Assembly: GCF_027625995.1 (NCBI RefSeq)
Contig: NZ_CP115396.1
Location: forward strand, 1,798,001-1,862,000
DNA length: 64,000 nucleotides
Origin: Hymenobacter yonginensis
GTDB lineage: Bacteria > Bacteroidota > Bacteroidia > Cytophagales > Hymenobacteraceae
Reading direction: 5' to 3'
Positions 32,151-41,441 of the stretch are shown in pieces. Position 1 is the first letter of the stretch. Every line of letters begins with the position of its first letter. The notes under the pieces were generated by a model, which saw nothing but the letters and a program-made list of their open reading frames with translations, made no database searches and was not told where the DNA came from. Both the position numbers and the translations under genes were made by a program.

Positions 32151-32249
32151 GAACGTCATGCTGAGCTTGCCGAAGCATCTCTCCCGCTTCGTTGGGTTAG
32201 CATTGCAACGAAGCGGGAGAGATGCTTCGACAAGCTCAGCATGACGTTC
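32151..32249. repeat. Paired inverted repeat, family B
   Basis: The arms AACGTCATGCTGAGCTTGCC, GAAGCATCTCTCCCGCTTCG and their inverse enclose a spacer of about 14 bp. The element lies in the gap between the VOC and DUF985 genes. Confidence 0.9.
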
Positions 32250-32299
32250 AAAGAGCATCAATCGACTTTTCAGAATACCGCTCTATTTACCCCGATTCT

Positions 32300-32797
32300 A
32301 TGACCGCCCAGGAAATCATCCAGCACCTGCACCTAACGCCCCACCCCGAGGGCGGCTACTACCGCGAAACCTACCGCGCCACCGACACGCTGACCACCGC
32401 CGCGGGCCACACCCGCAGCGTGAGCACGGCCATTTACTACCTGCTCGAAAACGAGGACAAGTCGCACTTTCACCGCATCAAGTCCGATGAGCTATGGTTT
32501 TTCCACCAGGGGCAGGCGCTGGAAATCATCCTGCTCACGCCCGGCCAGCCCACCCGCCTCACCCTCGGCCCCGACTTCGCCGCGGGCGAGCTGCCCCAGG
32601 CCGTTATTCCGGCGGGCGTGTGGTTTGCGGCGCAGGTAAAGCACCGCCCCGGCTACGGCCTTGTTAGCTGCACCGTAGCCCCCGGCTTCGATTTCGCGGA
32701 TTTTGAGCTGGCTGAGCGGGCAGCGCTGCTGCGGGAGTTTCCGCAGGCGGCGAACGTGGTGGAGCAGTTTACGAAGGCGACACAGGAGAATACTTGA
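32300..32797 (+). CDS. Cupin-fold DUF985 protein
   Basis: A 165-residue protein. Diagnostic DUF985 segments are LTPHPEGGYYRETYR, TAIYYLLE, SHFHRIKSDELWFFHQG and GYGLVSCTVAPGFDF. The cupin barrel has possible metal ligands His and Glu in SHFHRIKSDE. Enzymatic role unknown; some relatives bind sugar nucleotides or metals. Confidence 0.88.
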   Translation: MTAQEIIQHLHLTPHPEGGYYRETYRATDTLTTAAGHTRSVSTAIYYLLENEDKSHFHRIKSDELWFFHQGQALEIILLTPGQPTRLTLGPDFAAGELPQAVIPAGVWFAAQVKHRPGYGLVSCTVAPGFDFADFELAERAALLREFPQAANVVEQFTKATQENT

Positions 32798-32850
32798 ACA
32801 TCATGCTGAGCTTGCCAAAGCATCTCTGCCGCTTCGTTGGGTTCCAATCA
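32797..32850. repeat. Solo half of a family B repeat
   Basis: ATCATGCTGAGCTTGCCAAA, then GCATCTCTGCCGCTTCGTTG matches one arm of the element at 32151 but has no inverted partner. Confidence 0.75.
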
Positions 32851-32879
32851 CCGTTGACCAACACGACATATTCCGCCAC

Positions 32880-33152
32880 ATGAACGACGTTTGTGTATTT
32901 CACGGAGCCGGCAGCCGTTTCACCAGTGGCGTATTCACTTCCCGGCAACAGGCTGAAGAGTTTATCCAGCAGTATCAGGTGAGCGGCATCCTCACCAAAT
33001 ATCCATTGGGAATCAGCGTCTATGATTGGGCGCAACAGGAGGGCATTTTTCAGCCAACCAAACCGGAGCAGTACACTACGGGCTTTATCCAGCGCTTCAC
33101 ATCGGCCAGCCAGGAACACTATCACTATGAGGACGGCCAGTGTGATGCATGA
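32880..33152 (+). CDS. DUF7710-like small protein
   Basis: A 90-residue protein. The pattern VCVFHGAGSRFTSGVFTS, GILTKYPLGISVYDWA and EHYHYEDGQ resembles the family labelled DUF7710 (assignment from memory). The ATG at 32880 is chosen because the upstream frame runs through a family B half-repeat. It overlaps the next small gene and shares a core motif with it. Confidence 0.68.
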   Translation: MNDVCVFHGAGSRFTSGVFTSRQQAEEFIQQYQVSGILTKYPLGISVYDWAQQEGIFQPTKPEQYTTGFIQRFTSASQEHYHYEDGQCDA

Positions 33153-33402
33153 GCAACCCAAGCGGCGCTTTTATCTACTCATTTGCGAAGCGGCCACCGG
33201 TATTGTGCTGATGCAGGACTGCGCGACCTACTTCCAGAATCCTAACGGCACAACTGCTGTGCCATACATAGAGCTTGATGTCAACGATGAGGAAGCAGCG
33301 CGGCGTCGGGCCACAGGCATCCTGATTATGTATCCGAAAGTAGAGGTAACTATCTACGATGAGCACATGCACTATATAACCACGTTGCCAGCTGCTGACT
33401 AA
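33145..33402 (+). CDS. Small protein, distant relative of its upstream neighbour
   Basis: An 85-residue protein starting at the ATG at 33145 (an ATG at 33127 is also in frame); both overlap the end of the preceding gene. The segment EEAARRRATGILIMYPKVEV, then TIYD, aligns with the A-x(n)-GILxxYP-x(4)-VYD core of the protein at 32880. No name can be attached. The overlap suggests translational coupling. Confidence 0.62.
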   Translation: MHEQPKRRFYLLICEAATGIVLMQDCATYFQNPNGTTAVPYIELDVNDEEAARRRATGILIMYPKVEVTIYDEHMHYITTLPAAD

Positions 33403-33458
33403 CCAACGGCCCATTCTCAAAATCCTCCCGACCTTCGGCCACCTTTTCCCCGGTTTCG

Positions 33459-35474
33459 TTGTTAGAAACCAACCCTACAATAGAACCCAAGCTGTTGGCT
33501 GAACAACCTACCTATACCGAACCTTACGCCCTCGAAAAGGAGCTGCGTAAGGTGCAGGCCCTCATGAAGCTCGAGCAGCAGGAGGACCTCGAACAGTTTA
33601 AAATTAAGAGCGCCCAGGCCACCATTGCCGAGCGCCAGAAGCGGGGCCTCACCTGGTACCCGGTCAAAATCACGAAGGAAGATATTGGCTTCGGCGGCAA
33701 GCTCGTCATTGAGCTGGAGCGCCAGGGCGGCGGCGGGCTGCACCTGTTTCAGGTGGGCAAAAACGCGGCTTTGTTCGGCAATATCCCCGGCCGCAGTGGC
33801 TCCGACCGGCCTACGCTGTCGGGCGTGGTGACGAGCGTCAAGCGCAACAAAATCCTGCTGGCTACCACCAAGGAAGATCTGCCCGACTGGGTGGACGAGG
33901 GCAAGCTGGGCGTGGACCTGACCTTCGACGAGGTGAGCTACCGCGAGATGGAGTACGCCCTAGGCAAAGTGATGGGCGCCTACGACTCGCGCCTGGCCGA
34001 GCTGCGCGACGTGCTGCTGGGCGCTAAACCAGCCCGGTTCAAGCCGGAGTCGGAAGCCACGCTCTACTACCCCTCGCCTCTGAACGACAGCCAGCTTTCG
34101 GCCGTGCGCCACGTGCTGGCGGCCCAGGATGTGGCCATCATTCACGGTCCGCCCGGCACCGGCAAAACCACCACCCTGGTGCAGGCCATCCTGGAAACCA
34201 TCCGCCGGGAGCGGCGGGTGCTGGTGTGCGCCCCCAGCAACACGGCCGTGGATTTGCTGACGGAAAAGCTGGCCGAGCGCGGCGTGAACGTCATCCGCAT
34301 GGGCAACCCTTCGCGGGTGTCGGATTTGCTGCTGCAGCACACGCTGGACGCCCAGATTATGGCGCACAAAAGCTACGCCGAGCTGCGCAGCCTGCGCCAG
34401 ACGGCCGAGCAGTACCGGGAGCAGGCCGGCAAGTTCAAGAAGCACTTTGGCTGGGAGGAACGTGAGCAGCGCCGGTTGCTCAAGCAGCAGGCCCACGAGT
34501 TGCTGCAGGAGTCGGACCAGCTGGAGCGCTACATCACGGAGGATCTGCTGGAGCAGGTGCAGGTGATTACGTGCACGCTGGTAGGCGCCGGCAACCGCGC
34601 CATCCGCCACCTCACCTACGAAACCGTGTTCATCGACGAGGCCGCCCAGGCCCTGGAGCCGGGCTGCTGGATTCCGATTACCAAGGCCAATCGCGTGGTG
34701 CTGGCCGGCGACCATCAGCAGCTGCCGCCCACCGTGAAAAGCGAAAAGGCGGCCCGCGACGGCCTACGCGAAACCCTGTTCGAGAAGTGCATCCGCCGCC
34801 AGCCCGACACGGCCCGCATGCTGCAGGTGCAGTACCGCATGCACGAGCAGATCATGGAGTTCAGCTCCCAGCAGTTCTACGACGGCAAGCTGGTGGCCGC
34901 CCCCACCGTGGCCCACGCCGATTTGCCCGACTACGACCTGCGCTTCGCCCCCGACATGGCGGTGGAGTTTCTGGATACGGCCGGCTTCGGCTTCCAGGAA
35001 ATCACCATCGAGGAAAGCCGCTCCACGGCCAACCCCGAGGAAGCCGACTTGCTGCTGAAGCGCCTCGCGCAACTGCTGGAGCCCTACGACCAGGCCGACC
35101 ACGAAGCCGACCTGCTCACCATCGGTGTGATTGCGCCCTACCGCGCCCAGATCAACTACCTCAAGGACGCCATCGAGGAAAACGACGAACTGGTGGGCCT
35201 CATGGAGCACCGCATGCTGAGCGTGGGCACCGTGGACTCGTTCCAGGGCCAGGAGCGCGACATCATTGCCATCAGTCTCACCCGCAGCAACCCGCAAGGC
35301 GAAATCGGCTTCCTGAGCGACATCCGCCGCATGAACGTGGGCATGACCCGAGCCCGCCGCAAGCTCCTGCTCGTCGGCGACTCCAGCACCCTAGGCGCGC
35401 ACCCCTTCTACAAGGCCTTCCTAGATTACGTAGAAAGCATCGGGGCCTACCGCACGGCCTGGGAACTGCAGTAG
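33459..35474 (+). CDS. UPF1/SMUBP2-like superfamily 1 helicase
   Basis: A 671-residue protein with the full SF1B motif set: Walker A GPPGTGKTTT (about residue 230), motif II VFIDEAAQALEP, motif III GDHQQLPPTVKS, motif V SVGTVDSFQGQERDIIAISL and motif VI MNVGMTRARRKLLLVG. An N-terminal OB-like region and a charged 1B-type helical insert (about 300-355) match IGHMBP2-type helicases, which unwind RNA or DNA. The start is taken as TTG at 33459, since no ATG is available before a conserved N-terminal helix (LEKELRKVQALMKLEQQEDL). Confidence 0.92.
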   Translation: MLETNPTIEPKLLAEQPTYTEPYALEKELRKVQALMKLEQQEDLEQFKIKSAQATIAERQKRGLTWYPVKITKEDIGFGGKLVIELERQGGGGLHLFQVGKNAALFGNIPGRSGSDRPTLSGVVTSVKRNKILLATTKEDLPDWVDEGKLGVDLTFDEVSYREMEYALGKVMGAYDSRLAELRDVLLGAKPARFKPESEATLYYPSPLNDSQLSAVRHVLAAQDVAIIHGPPGTGKTTTLVQAILETIRRERRVLVCAPSNTAVDLLTEKLAERGVNVIRMGNPSRVSDLLLQHTLDAQIMAHKSYAELRSLRQTAEQYREQAGKFKKHFGWEEREQRRLLKQQAHELLQESDQLERYITEDLLEQVQVITCTLVGAGNRAIRHLTYETVFIDEAAQALEPGCWIPITKANRVVLAGDHQQLPPTVKSEKAARDGLRETLFEKCIRRQPDTARMLQVQYRMHEQIMEFSSQQFYDGKLVAAPTVAHADLPDYDLRFAPDMAVEFLDTAGFGFQEITIEESRSTANPEEADLLLKRLAQLLEPYDQADHEADLLTIGVIAPYRAQINYLKDAIEENDELVGLMEHRMLSVGTVDSFQGQERDIIAISLTRSNPQGEIGFLSDIRRMNVGMTRARRKLLLVGDSSTLGAHPFYKAFLDYVESIGAYRTAWELQ

Positions 35475-35705
35475 GCGAACGGGAGGCGTACGCCACGCCG
35501 TGCAAGGGGCCAGCCCCGGCCTTCAACCGGATATCCAGAGAGCTTTATAGCCGCCGGGAAAGCCGAAATATTATAGGCCCGAAAGGTCCGCCAACGGCTG
35601 GCTTTGGCGGTTATCGGGTCGACATATCCGGGCTAATTCCGTAACTAGCCTCTTCAAACCCATTCCTCACCCTCATGCCCCGGCGCGCCTGCGCCCACCC
35701 CGCAT

Positions 35706-36221
35706 ATGGCTCAAATCAGCGAAAACAAAGTCGTTACCATCACCTACGACCTGAGCGTAACCGACGAAAATCAAGAGAAAGTCCTCGTAGAATCGGCCGA
35801 GGAAGATGCGCCGATGGTGTTCCTGTTCGGCCAGAGCGGCCTGCCCGAGGAATTCGAGCGTCAGCTCAGCGGCAAGCAGTCCGGCGACTCATTCACCTTC
35901 TCGCTCACCCCCGAGCAGGCCTACGGCGAGTACGACCAGCAGGCCGTAGTGGAAATCCCGAAGAACGTGTTCGAAATCGACGGTCAGATTGACGAGGAGA
36001 TGCTGCAGGTCGGCAACTTCCTGCCTATGGCCGACAACCAGGGCCACCACATGCAGGGCAAAGTGGTCGAAATCGGCGACTCGGCCGTGAAAATGGACTT
36101 CAACCACCCCCTGGCTGGCATGGTGATGCACTTCGACGGCAAAGTGGCCGAGGTGCGCGACGCCACCCAGGAAGAAATGGACCACGGCCACGTGCACGGC
36201 GAAGGCGGCCACCAACACTAG
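35706..36221 (+). CDS. SlyD-type FKBP peptidyl-prolyl isomerase
   Basis: A 171-residue protein with an FKBP domain split by an IF (chaperone) insert (about residues 70-125), as in SlyD: VVTITYDLSVTDE, FGQSGLPEEFERQLSGKQ, AYGEYDQQAVVEIPKN, then DFNHPLAGMVMHFDGKV. The tail is His-rich (HGHVHGEGGHQH) and may bind nickel or zinc. It assists protein folding in the cytoplasm. A terminator follows 25 bp after the stop. Confidence 0.93.
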   Translation: MAQISENKVVTITYDLSVTDENQEKVLVESAEEDAPMVFLFGQSGLPEEFERQLSGKQSGDSFTFSLTPEQAYGEYDQQAVVEIPKNVFEIDGQIDEEMLQVGNFLPMADNQGHHMQGKVVEIGDSAVKMDFNHPLAGMVMHFDGKVAEVRDATQEEMDHGHVHGEGGHQH

Positions 36222-36245
36222 GTTTCCAGCCTTTTGAAAAAGCAA

Positions 36246-36280
36246 AAGAGCGACTCGTTAGGGTCGCTCTTCTTGTTTTT
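36246..36280 (+). terminator. Intrinsic terminator of the SlyD-type gene
   Basis: The arms AAGAGCGAC and GTCGCTCTT enclose an 8-base loop and are followed by a T-rich run (TCTTGTTTTT). Confidence 0.85.
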
Positions 36281-36374
36281 AGTAGCGCGAACTTTGTAGT
36301 TCGCGTCCCCGCGCCGCTGAAACGGAATCGTCCGCACGGCGCGGGGGCGCGAACTACAAAGTTCGCGCTACTGC
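36281..36374. repeat. Paired inverted repeat, family C (AGTAGCGCGAACTTTG...)
   Basis: Arms AGTAGCGCGAACTTTGTAGT, TCGCGTCCCCGCGCCG and their inverse span 94 bp with a short spacer. It lies between the convergent SlyD-type gene and the broken aldo/keto reductase. Confidence 0.9.
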
Positions 36375-36397
36375 TTCAACGACACCAAAAAACCACC

Positions 36398-37459
36398 CTA
36401 CCGCCAGCCCTGCACGGAAACGCCGCCGAAAACGCCTTTGTTGACTGCGGGCGTGAAGATGGCGTAGGGAAAGGTCGGGGCCGGGGCGCTGGCTTCGTGC
36501 AACTGCTGCAGGTGCGCCGGGGTCAGGTGCAGGTCGAGGGCGGCGAGGTTGGTGCGGAGCTGGGCGAGCTGGCTGGCCCCGAGGATGAGCGAGGTGATGC
36601 CGGGTTGCGCCAGGGCCCAGGCCAGCGCCACCTGGGCCGGTGGCCGGTTTAGCTCGGCGGCTACGGCCTGCAGCACCGCCAGAATCTGCCAGTTACGCTC
36701 GGTGAACTTGCTGTCCTGAAACGGGTTGGGGCCGGCGAGGCGGCCTTCGCCGCGGGATTTGGTGTCCGGACCGGTGGGGCGCTGGTATTTGCCGGCCAGA
36801 AACCCGGCCCCCAGAGGGCTCCAGGGCGTGATGCCCAGCCCACACTCGCGGGCGGCTGGCACGTATTCGTGCTCGATGCTGCGCTCCACCAGCGAGTATT
36901 CCAGCTGCAGGGCAATGGGGCCCGGAATGCCGTGGACGGCGGCCAGCGTGGCGGCCTTGGTGGCGTACTAGGCCGGAATATCAGAGAAAGCGAAGTAGCG
37001 GATTTTGCCCGCCCGCACCAGGTCGCCGAGGGTCTGGAGCACCTCTTCCACGGGCGTCACCATGTCCCAGACGTGCAGCCAGAACAGGTCCACGTAGTCG
37101 GTCTGGAGGCGGCGCAGGGAGGCTTCCAGGGCCTGGTGGATGCTTTTACGGCCGTTGCCGCCGCCGTGCGGGTTGCCCGGCTGCCCGCTATGAAACCCCG
37201 ATTTGGTAGCCAGCACCAGCTGGTCGCGGAGCTGGCCCTCGGCCACGTAGCGGCCCACCAGCTCCTCGCTGCGGCCCTGGGCGTACACGTTGGCCGTGTC
37301 GATGAAATTGCCGCCGGCCTCCACGTAGCCCCGGAAAATGGCGGCCGATTCTTCGTCCGAAGAACCCCAGCGCGGCGTGCCGAACGTCATGGTGCCCAAC
37401 GCCAGCGGGCTCACCACCAGCCCGGAGCGGCCCAGGGTACGAAAATCAGTCAGTTGCAT
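36398..37459 (-). pseudogene. Aldo/keto reductase interrupted by one amber codon
   Basis: The frame holds a complete 353-codon aldo/keto reductase, from MQLTDFRTLGRSGLVV to the C-terminal SLILGASQLAQL, except for a single TAG at 36968-36970 after GKIRYFAFSDIPA. Relatives usually have SDxPAW here, so a TGG (Trp) to TAG change explains it. Downstream of the stop the sequence continues in the same frame as YATKAATLAAVHGIPGP, still typical of the family. Two 163-residue pieces could be made; the first has the catalytic residues but lacks the cofactor-binding C-terminus. Either a recent pseudogene or a sequencing error. Confidence 0.85.
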
Positions 37460-37493
37460 AGAAAAGGAAGTGGAAAGTGGAGCCGTTAGCGAA

Positions 37494-37647
37494 GCAGTAG
37501 CGCGAACTTTGTAGTTCGCGTCCCCGCGCCGTTCTAACAGTGCTAACGGCGCGAAGGCACGAACTACAGAGTTCGCGCTACTGCTTCGCTGAAACGAAAT
37601 CGTCCGAACGGCGCGGGGGCGCGAACTGCAAAGTTCGCGCTACTGCC
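37494..37647. repeat. Compound family C repeat (three arms)
   Basis: A left arm (37494-37530) is followed by an inverted arm (37549-37583) and then by a second inverted arm (37602-37647) with the CGTCC-ACGGCGCGGGG core. The last arm ends directly at the stop codon of the AraC-family gene (37648). Confidence 0.88.
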
Positions 37648-38559
37648 TTACTGCACCGACAGCCGGAAGGCGGCGGGCGTGAAGCCGGTTTTGCTTTTGA
37701 ACAGACGGGTGAAATACTGCGGATACTCGAAGCCCAGCTGATAGGCCGTTTCGTTTACCGACAGCGACGTACTGAGCAGCAGTTGCTTGGCCCGCTCGAT
37801 GAGGGCCTGGTGAATGTGCTGCTGCGTGCTCTGGCCGGTGAGGGTGCGCAGCAGGTCGCTGAGGTAGGCCGGCGACACGTGCAAAGCGTCGGCGAAGTGC
37901 TGCACGGTGGGCAGAGGGCGGCTGGCCTCCTCAGCAAAGTATTGGTGCAGCAGCTCCTCAAAGCGGGAAAGCAGGTCGGGGCCGGCGGTGCGGCGGGTTA
38001 GGAACTGCCGGTGGTAGAAGCGGTTGGCGTAGCTCAGCAGCACATCCAGCTGGGCCACCAGCACATCCTGGCTGAAGGTGTCAATGGGCTGCTCGTGCTC
38101 CGTGCGGATGGTGTGCACCAGCCCTTCCAGCAGCTGTTCCTCGCGGGCCGAGAGGTGCAGGGCCTCGTTTACCTGGTAGGAGAAAAAGCCGTAGCTGAGG
38201 ATTTTCCGGCCCAGCGGGTGCTTCAGCAGCAGATCGGGGTGAAACACCAGCAGCCACCCCTCCAACTCCGACACATCCACCGACGGGTCGCTGGCACACA
38301 CCTGTCCGGGCGCGTAGAAAGCCAGCACGCCCTCGCTGAAATCGTACGAGTGGTGCCCGTACTGCAGGCGGCCTTTCAGCCCTTTTTTGAGAGCAATAAT
38401 GTAGAGCTGCCGCAAAGCCGGCCCCGTGACGGGTGGGTTGCGGTGCCGGGACAGATCCACCACCGACAGCAGCGGGTGTACCGGCGGCGGAAACCCAAAA
38501 TGCCGGGCGAAGTCGCTCACCGAGGCAAGCAGGCGGAATGGTGGGGTGGCTGGTTTCAT
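37648..38559 (-). CDS. AraC-family transcriptional regulator
   Basis: A 303-residue protein with an N-terminal cupin-like sensor region (about residues 30-150, HHSYDFSEGVLAFYAPGQV) and a C-terminal double helix-turn-helix: TVQHFADALHVSPAYLSDLL and VNETAYQLGFEYPQYFTRLF, ending KSKTGFTPAAFR. Such proteins often control neighbouring aldo/keto reductase genes, two of which flank it (36398 and 39516). The 165-bp gap before the pseudogene contains a compound repeat. Confidence 0.92.
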   Translation of the reverse strand: MKPATPPFRLLASVSDFARHFGFPPPVHPLLSVVDLSRHRNPPVTGPALRQLYIIALKKGLKGRLQYGHHSYDFSEGVLAFYAPGQVCASDPSVDVSELEGWLLVFHPDLLLKHPLGRKILSYGFFSYQVNEALHLSAREEQLLEGLVHTIRTEHEQPIDTFSQDVLVAQLDVLLSYANRFYHRQFLTRRTAGPDLLSRFEELLHQYFAEEASRPLPTVQHFADALHVSPAYLSDLLRTLTGQSTQQHIHQALIERAKQLLLSTSLSVNETAYQLGFEYPQYFTRLFKSKTGFTPAAFRLSVQ

Positions 38560-38578
38560 ACTTTGTATAACTACGGCA

Positions 38579-39457
38579 TCAGGCAGTTTGCCGGATAAAC
38601 GCCAGAATTTCGGGATATAGCGCCTCGTGAAACTGCGCCCGGTGGAAGCCCGGCGGGTCCTGCGAAGGCGGAAAGTCCGGACGGGTACGGGCCGCCGGAA
38701 ACGGGCTCAGAAAGGAAAAATGACCGGCGTTTTCGATAACCCGGTAGGTTACCCGGCCGGCATCGGGCACCCCGCGCAGCACGCTTTCCACGTGCTGGGG
38801 CGGAATAAACTCGTCCTTTTCGGCGGCCAGCAGCAGCACCGGCAGCGCCACGCCCCGCAGCGCCCCCGCGTGCCTGAACCAGGGCACGGCCGGGGCCAGT
38901 AGCACCAGGGCCCGCACGCGCGGGTCGGCCGGGGGCACCGGAATGGGCCGGGGCGACCCGTCTGCCGGCTCCCGGGGCACCGACCAGGGCTGCCCGCCGG
39001 CCGCGGCCAAAGCCGAGTAGCCGCCTAGCGAGTGGCCAATCAGCACCGCGCCGGTGGGCTGCAAGGCCGGGGCCAGGGGCGGATGCTGCAGCAGAAAATC
39101 GAGGGTTAGCTGCAGGTGCCGGGGCCGGGCCATGAGGTTCTGGGGCGTGTGGGCCCAGGTGTCGTCGGTGCGGTTGTTATGCGGGTGTTCGGGCAGGGCC
39201 ACCGCCACGCCGTGCCGAGCCAGATAGTGCGCCAGATTGCGGTGGGTAAGCCCCGAGCCCCCGGTGCCGTGCGAAATCAGCACCACCGGCCACTGCCCGC
39301 CCCGGATGGGCGCGTCGGGTGCCACGTCCAGCTCGTACAGGCCCACCGGGTGCAGGCGGCCGGGCTCGTCAGCGGGGTACAGGATGGTCAGCGGAATGGT
39401 CAGGCCGAGCTCAGGGTCGGCAACGTCCGCCGCGCGGTAGCCTACAAAGTGGGGCAT
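38579..39457 (-). CDS. Alpha/beta hydrolase, dienelactone hydrolase/PAF-acetylhydrolase-like
   Basis: A 292-residue protein with the nucleophile elbow GHSLGG (Ser), an oxyanion-hole region VLISHGTGGSGLTHR and a late His (ENAGHFSFL); the acid is probably the Asp/Glu in AAEKDEFIP. No signal peptide is seen with the ATG at 39457 (MPHFVGYRAADVADPE), which fits relatives better than the longer frame to 39541. Substrate not predictable; ester or lactone hydrolysis is likely. It lies 19 bp after the AraC gene and may share its regulation. Confidence 0.82.
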   Translation of the reverse strand: MPHFVGYRAADVADPELGLTIPLTILYPADEPGRLHPVGLYELDVAPDAPIRGGQWPVVLISHGTGGSGLTHRNLAHYLARHGVAVALPEHPHNNRTDDTWAHTPQNLMARPRHLQLTLDFLLQHPPLAPALQPTGAVLIGHSLGGYSALAAAGGQPWSVPREPADGSPRPIPVPPADPRVRALVLLAPAVPWFRHAGALRGVALPVLLLAAEKDEFIPPQHVESVLRGVPDAGRVTYRVIENAGHFSFLSPFPAARTRPDFPPSQDPPGFHRAQFHEALYPEILAFIRQTA

Positions 39458-39515
39458 CAAAATCAGGGTTCGGGGTCCCGAAGTACAGCATTGCGCGGCG
39501 GAAGTGCCAGCCTGG

Positions 39516-40511
39516 CTAAAAACCAGCCGGATACGCTGCACCCACCGCGCCGCCGACCGGCATAATGGCTTCCAGCTCGGCCAGCTCCTGGGGGCTGAGG
39601 GTGAGGTGGGCGGCGGCTACGTTCTGCTCCAGATACTTGCGGCGCTTGGTGCCCGGAATGGCCACCACACCCTGAGCCAGCACCCAGGCCAGTGCCAGCT
39701 GCGTCGAGGTTACGCCTTTGGCCACGGCCAGGGTTTCCAGCTTCTGCACCAGCTCCAGATTCTTGTAGAAGTTCTCGCCCTGGAAACGCGGAAAAATCCG
39801 GCGCGAGTCGTTGGCCTCGAAGTCGTCGGGGCTCTTGATGTCGCCCGACAAGAAGCCCCGGCCCAGCGGCGAGTAGGCCACAAACCCGATGCCCAGCTCC
39901 CGCGCCGCCTGCAACGCCCCGGTTTCCTCCACGCCCCGATCAAAGAGCGAATACTCGGTTTGCAGGGCCGTGATGGGGTGCACGGCGTGGGCCCGGCGCA
40001 GCACCGCGGCCGGCGTTTCCGAGACGCCCAGGTAGCGCACCTTGCCTTCCTCCACAAAGCGGCTCATCTCCCCGATGCTGTCCTCAATGGGCACCTGCGG
40101 GTCCTGGCGGTGCAGGTAATAGAGGTCCACATAGTCGGTGCCCAGGTTGCGCAGGGAGCGTTCCAGGCACTTGCGGGCGTAGGCGGGGTGGCCGTTGAGC
40201 TGGCCGGTGAAGGTGCCGCTGTCATCCACTTCAAAGCCGAACTTGGTGGCCAGAATAACATCGGGGCGGCGACCGGCAATAGCGCGGCCTATCAGCTGCT
40301 CGTTCAGGAGCGGGCCGTAGAGGTCGGCCGTATCCAGCAGGTTTACGCCCAGCTCCAGGGCGCGGTGCAGGGTGGCCAGGCTTTCCTGCTCGTCGGCCTC
40401 GCCGTACACGCTCATGCCGCCGACGCCGCTGGTCATGCCCATGCAGCCCAGGCCTTCTACTGGCACTTCCAGCCCCTGGCTGCCCAGGGGTACTCGTTTG
40501 AGGTTGCTCAT
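39516..40511 (-). CDS. Aldo/keto reductase (YakC/Tas-like)
   Basis: A 331-residue intact reductase: [20 protein letters not shown] at the N-terminus, catalytic Asp and Tyr in [10 protein letters not shown], Lys in ILATKFG, His in LYYLHRQDP and the C-terminal [17 protein letters not shown] cofactor loop. The GCMGM start is typical of the AKR13-type enzymes that reduce aldehydes or dicarbonyls with NADPH. The start at 40511 ([10 protein letters not shown]) is chosen. Compare with the broken paralogue at 36398. Confidence 0.92.
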   Translation of the reverse strand: MSNLKRVPLGSQGLEVPVEGLGCMGMTSGVGGMSVYGEADEQESLATLHRALELGVNLLDTADLYGPLLNEQLIGRAIAGRRPDVILATKFGFEVDDSGTFTGQLNGHPAYARKCLERSLRNLGTDYVDLYYLHRQDPQVPIEDSIGEMSRFVEEGKVRYLGVSETPAAVLRRAHAVHPITALQTEYSLFDRGVEETGALQAARELGIGFVAYSPLGRGFLSGDIKSPDDFEANDSRRIFPRFQGENFYKNLELVQKLETLAVAKGVTSTQLALAWVLAQGVVAIPGTKRRKYLEQNVAAAHLTLSPQELAELEAIMPVGGAVGAAYPAGF

Positions 40512-40682
40512 TGTGCAGTAAATCAGAAGAATGATTGAACAGCACAAAGGTCCTCCCCCGCCAGCCCGCCGGAGCTACACAAACCCACGCTTCTGCAATA
40601 CGAAACGCGGGTAGGAAAATAACGGATGTAAAATCAGAGGCACTGCCACTGAAGAGCACGAAGCCATCCAGTAAGAAATGGC

Positions 40683-41291
40683 CTATATATGTCCATTCTC
40701 TTCCACCCCCGCCCGCAGCTCCGGCCAGAACTCCTGAAAATCGGCCTCATAGGCCGGCAACTCCGCCAGAAACGCGGCGGCTCCGGTGGCCAGCACTTCG
40801 GCGGCGGGCACGCGGCGGCTTAGGCCCAGCAGGGCGCGGTGTAGGCCCTCGGGGTGGGCGTAGCCGGTCAGCCAGTCGTGCTGACGCATGTAGTGCAGCA
40901 TTTCCTGCAGACGCTCGGGCAGCTCGTGGCGGCGCTGGTGCAGCAGCTGGTACTGGCGCTGGGCAAACTGCGGCAGCGGCTCGGCGGGCTGATACCGGGC
41001 GAAGTCGCGGGCCAGCAGGTGGTCGAAGCTGACATCGGACACCACGCCGGCCCACTTGCCCAGGCCGGCCGCCCGCAGGCGGGCGGTGGTGCGGCGCACG
41101 ACGGGGTGCTGGTCGGTAAAAGAGTCGATGAAGCGGTGCAGGCGGATGCCGCGCTGCACGGTTTCGGGGTAGGCCAGCAGGCCGGCGCGGCCCCGCACGG
41201 CTTCGGCCGCGAAGTTGCCCACAACAATGTCCTCGTAGTCGGGGGTGGTGGCGGGCGAGCCGGAGAGCAGCAGGTGAGCCAGGAAATTCAT
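40683..41291 (-). CDS. acpH: Acyl-carrier-protein phosphodiesterase (AcpH-like, DUF479)
   Basis: A 202-residue protein with the family opening MNFLAHLLLSG, then DYEDIVVGNFAAEAVRGRA, GIRLHRFIDSFTDQHPVVRR and SDVSFDHLLARDF, which holds the conserved Asp/His metal ligands of an HD-like fold. It removes the 4'-phosphopantetheine group from acyl carrier protein. The start at 41291 is standard; the open frame upstream is spurious. Confidence 0.92.
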   Translation of the reverse strand: MNFLAHLLLSGSPATTPDYEDIVVGNFAAEAVRGRAGLLAYPETVQRGIRLHRFIDSFTDQHPVVRRTTARLRAAGLGKWAGVVSDVSFDHLLARDFARYQPAEPLPQFAQRQYQLLHQRRHELPERLQEMLHYMRQHDWLTGYAHPEGLHRALLGLSRRVPAAEVLATGAAAFLAELPAYEADFQEFWPELRAGVEENGHI

Positions 41292-41441
41292 GGCCGGAAG
41301 GTCGGCAAAATCCGGGCAAGCCGGGCAGCAAGGCCAACCCGGGGCCCGGACGGGCCGTAAGCAAGGGCAGAGCGGCCGGCCCGGCTCCCCGGGACATGGC
41401 CGCCGTTGTTCATCTGATTCTTCCCCCATTCCTACCCTACC

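Noticed and set aside
33459-35474. Cas4/Cas helicase or defence helicase
   Set aside because: The motifs are those of UPF1/IGHMBP2-type helicases and there are no defence neighbours.
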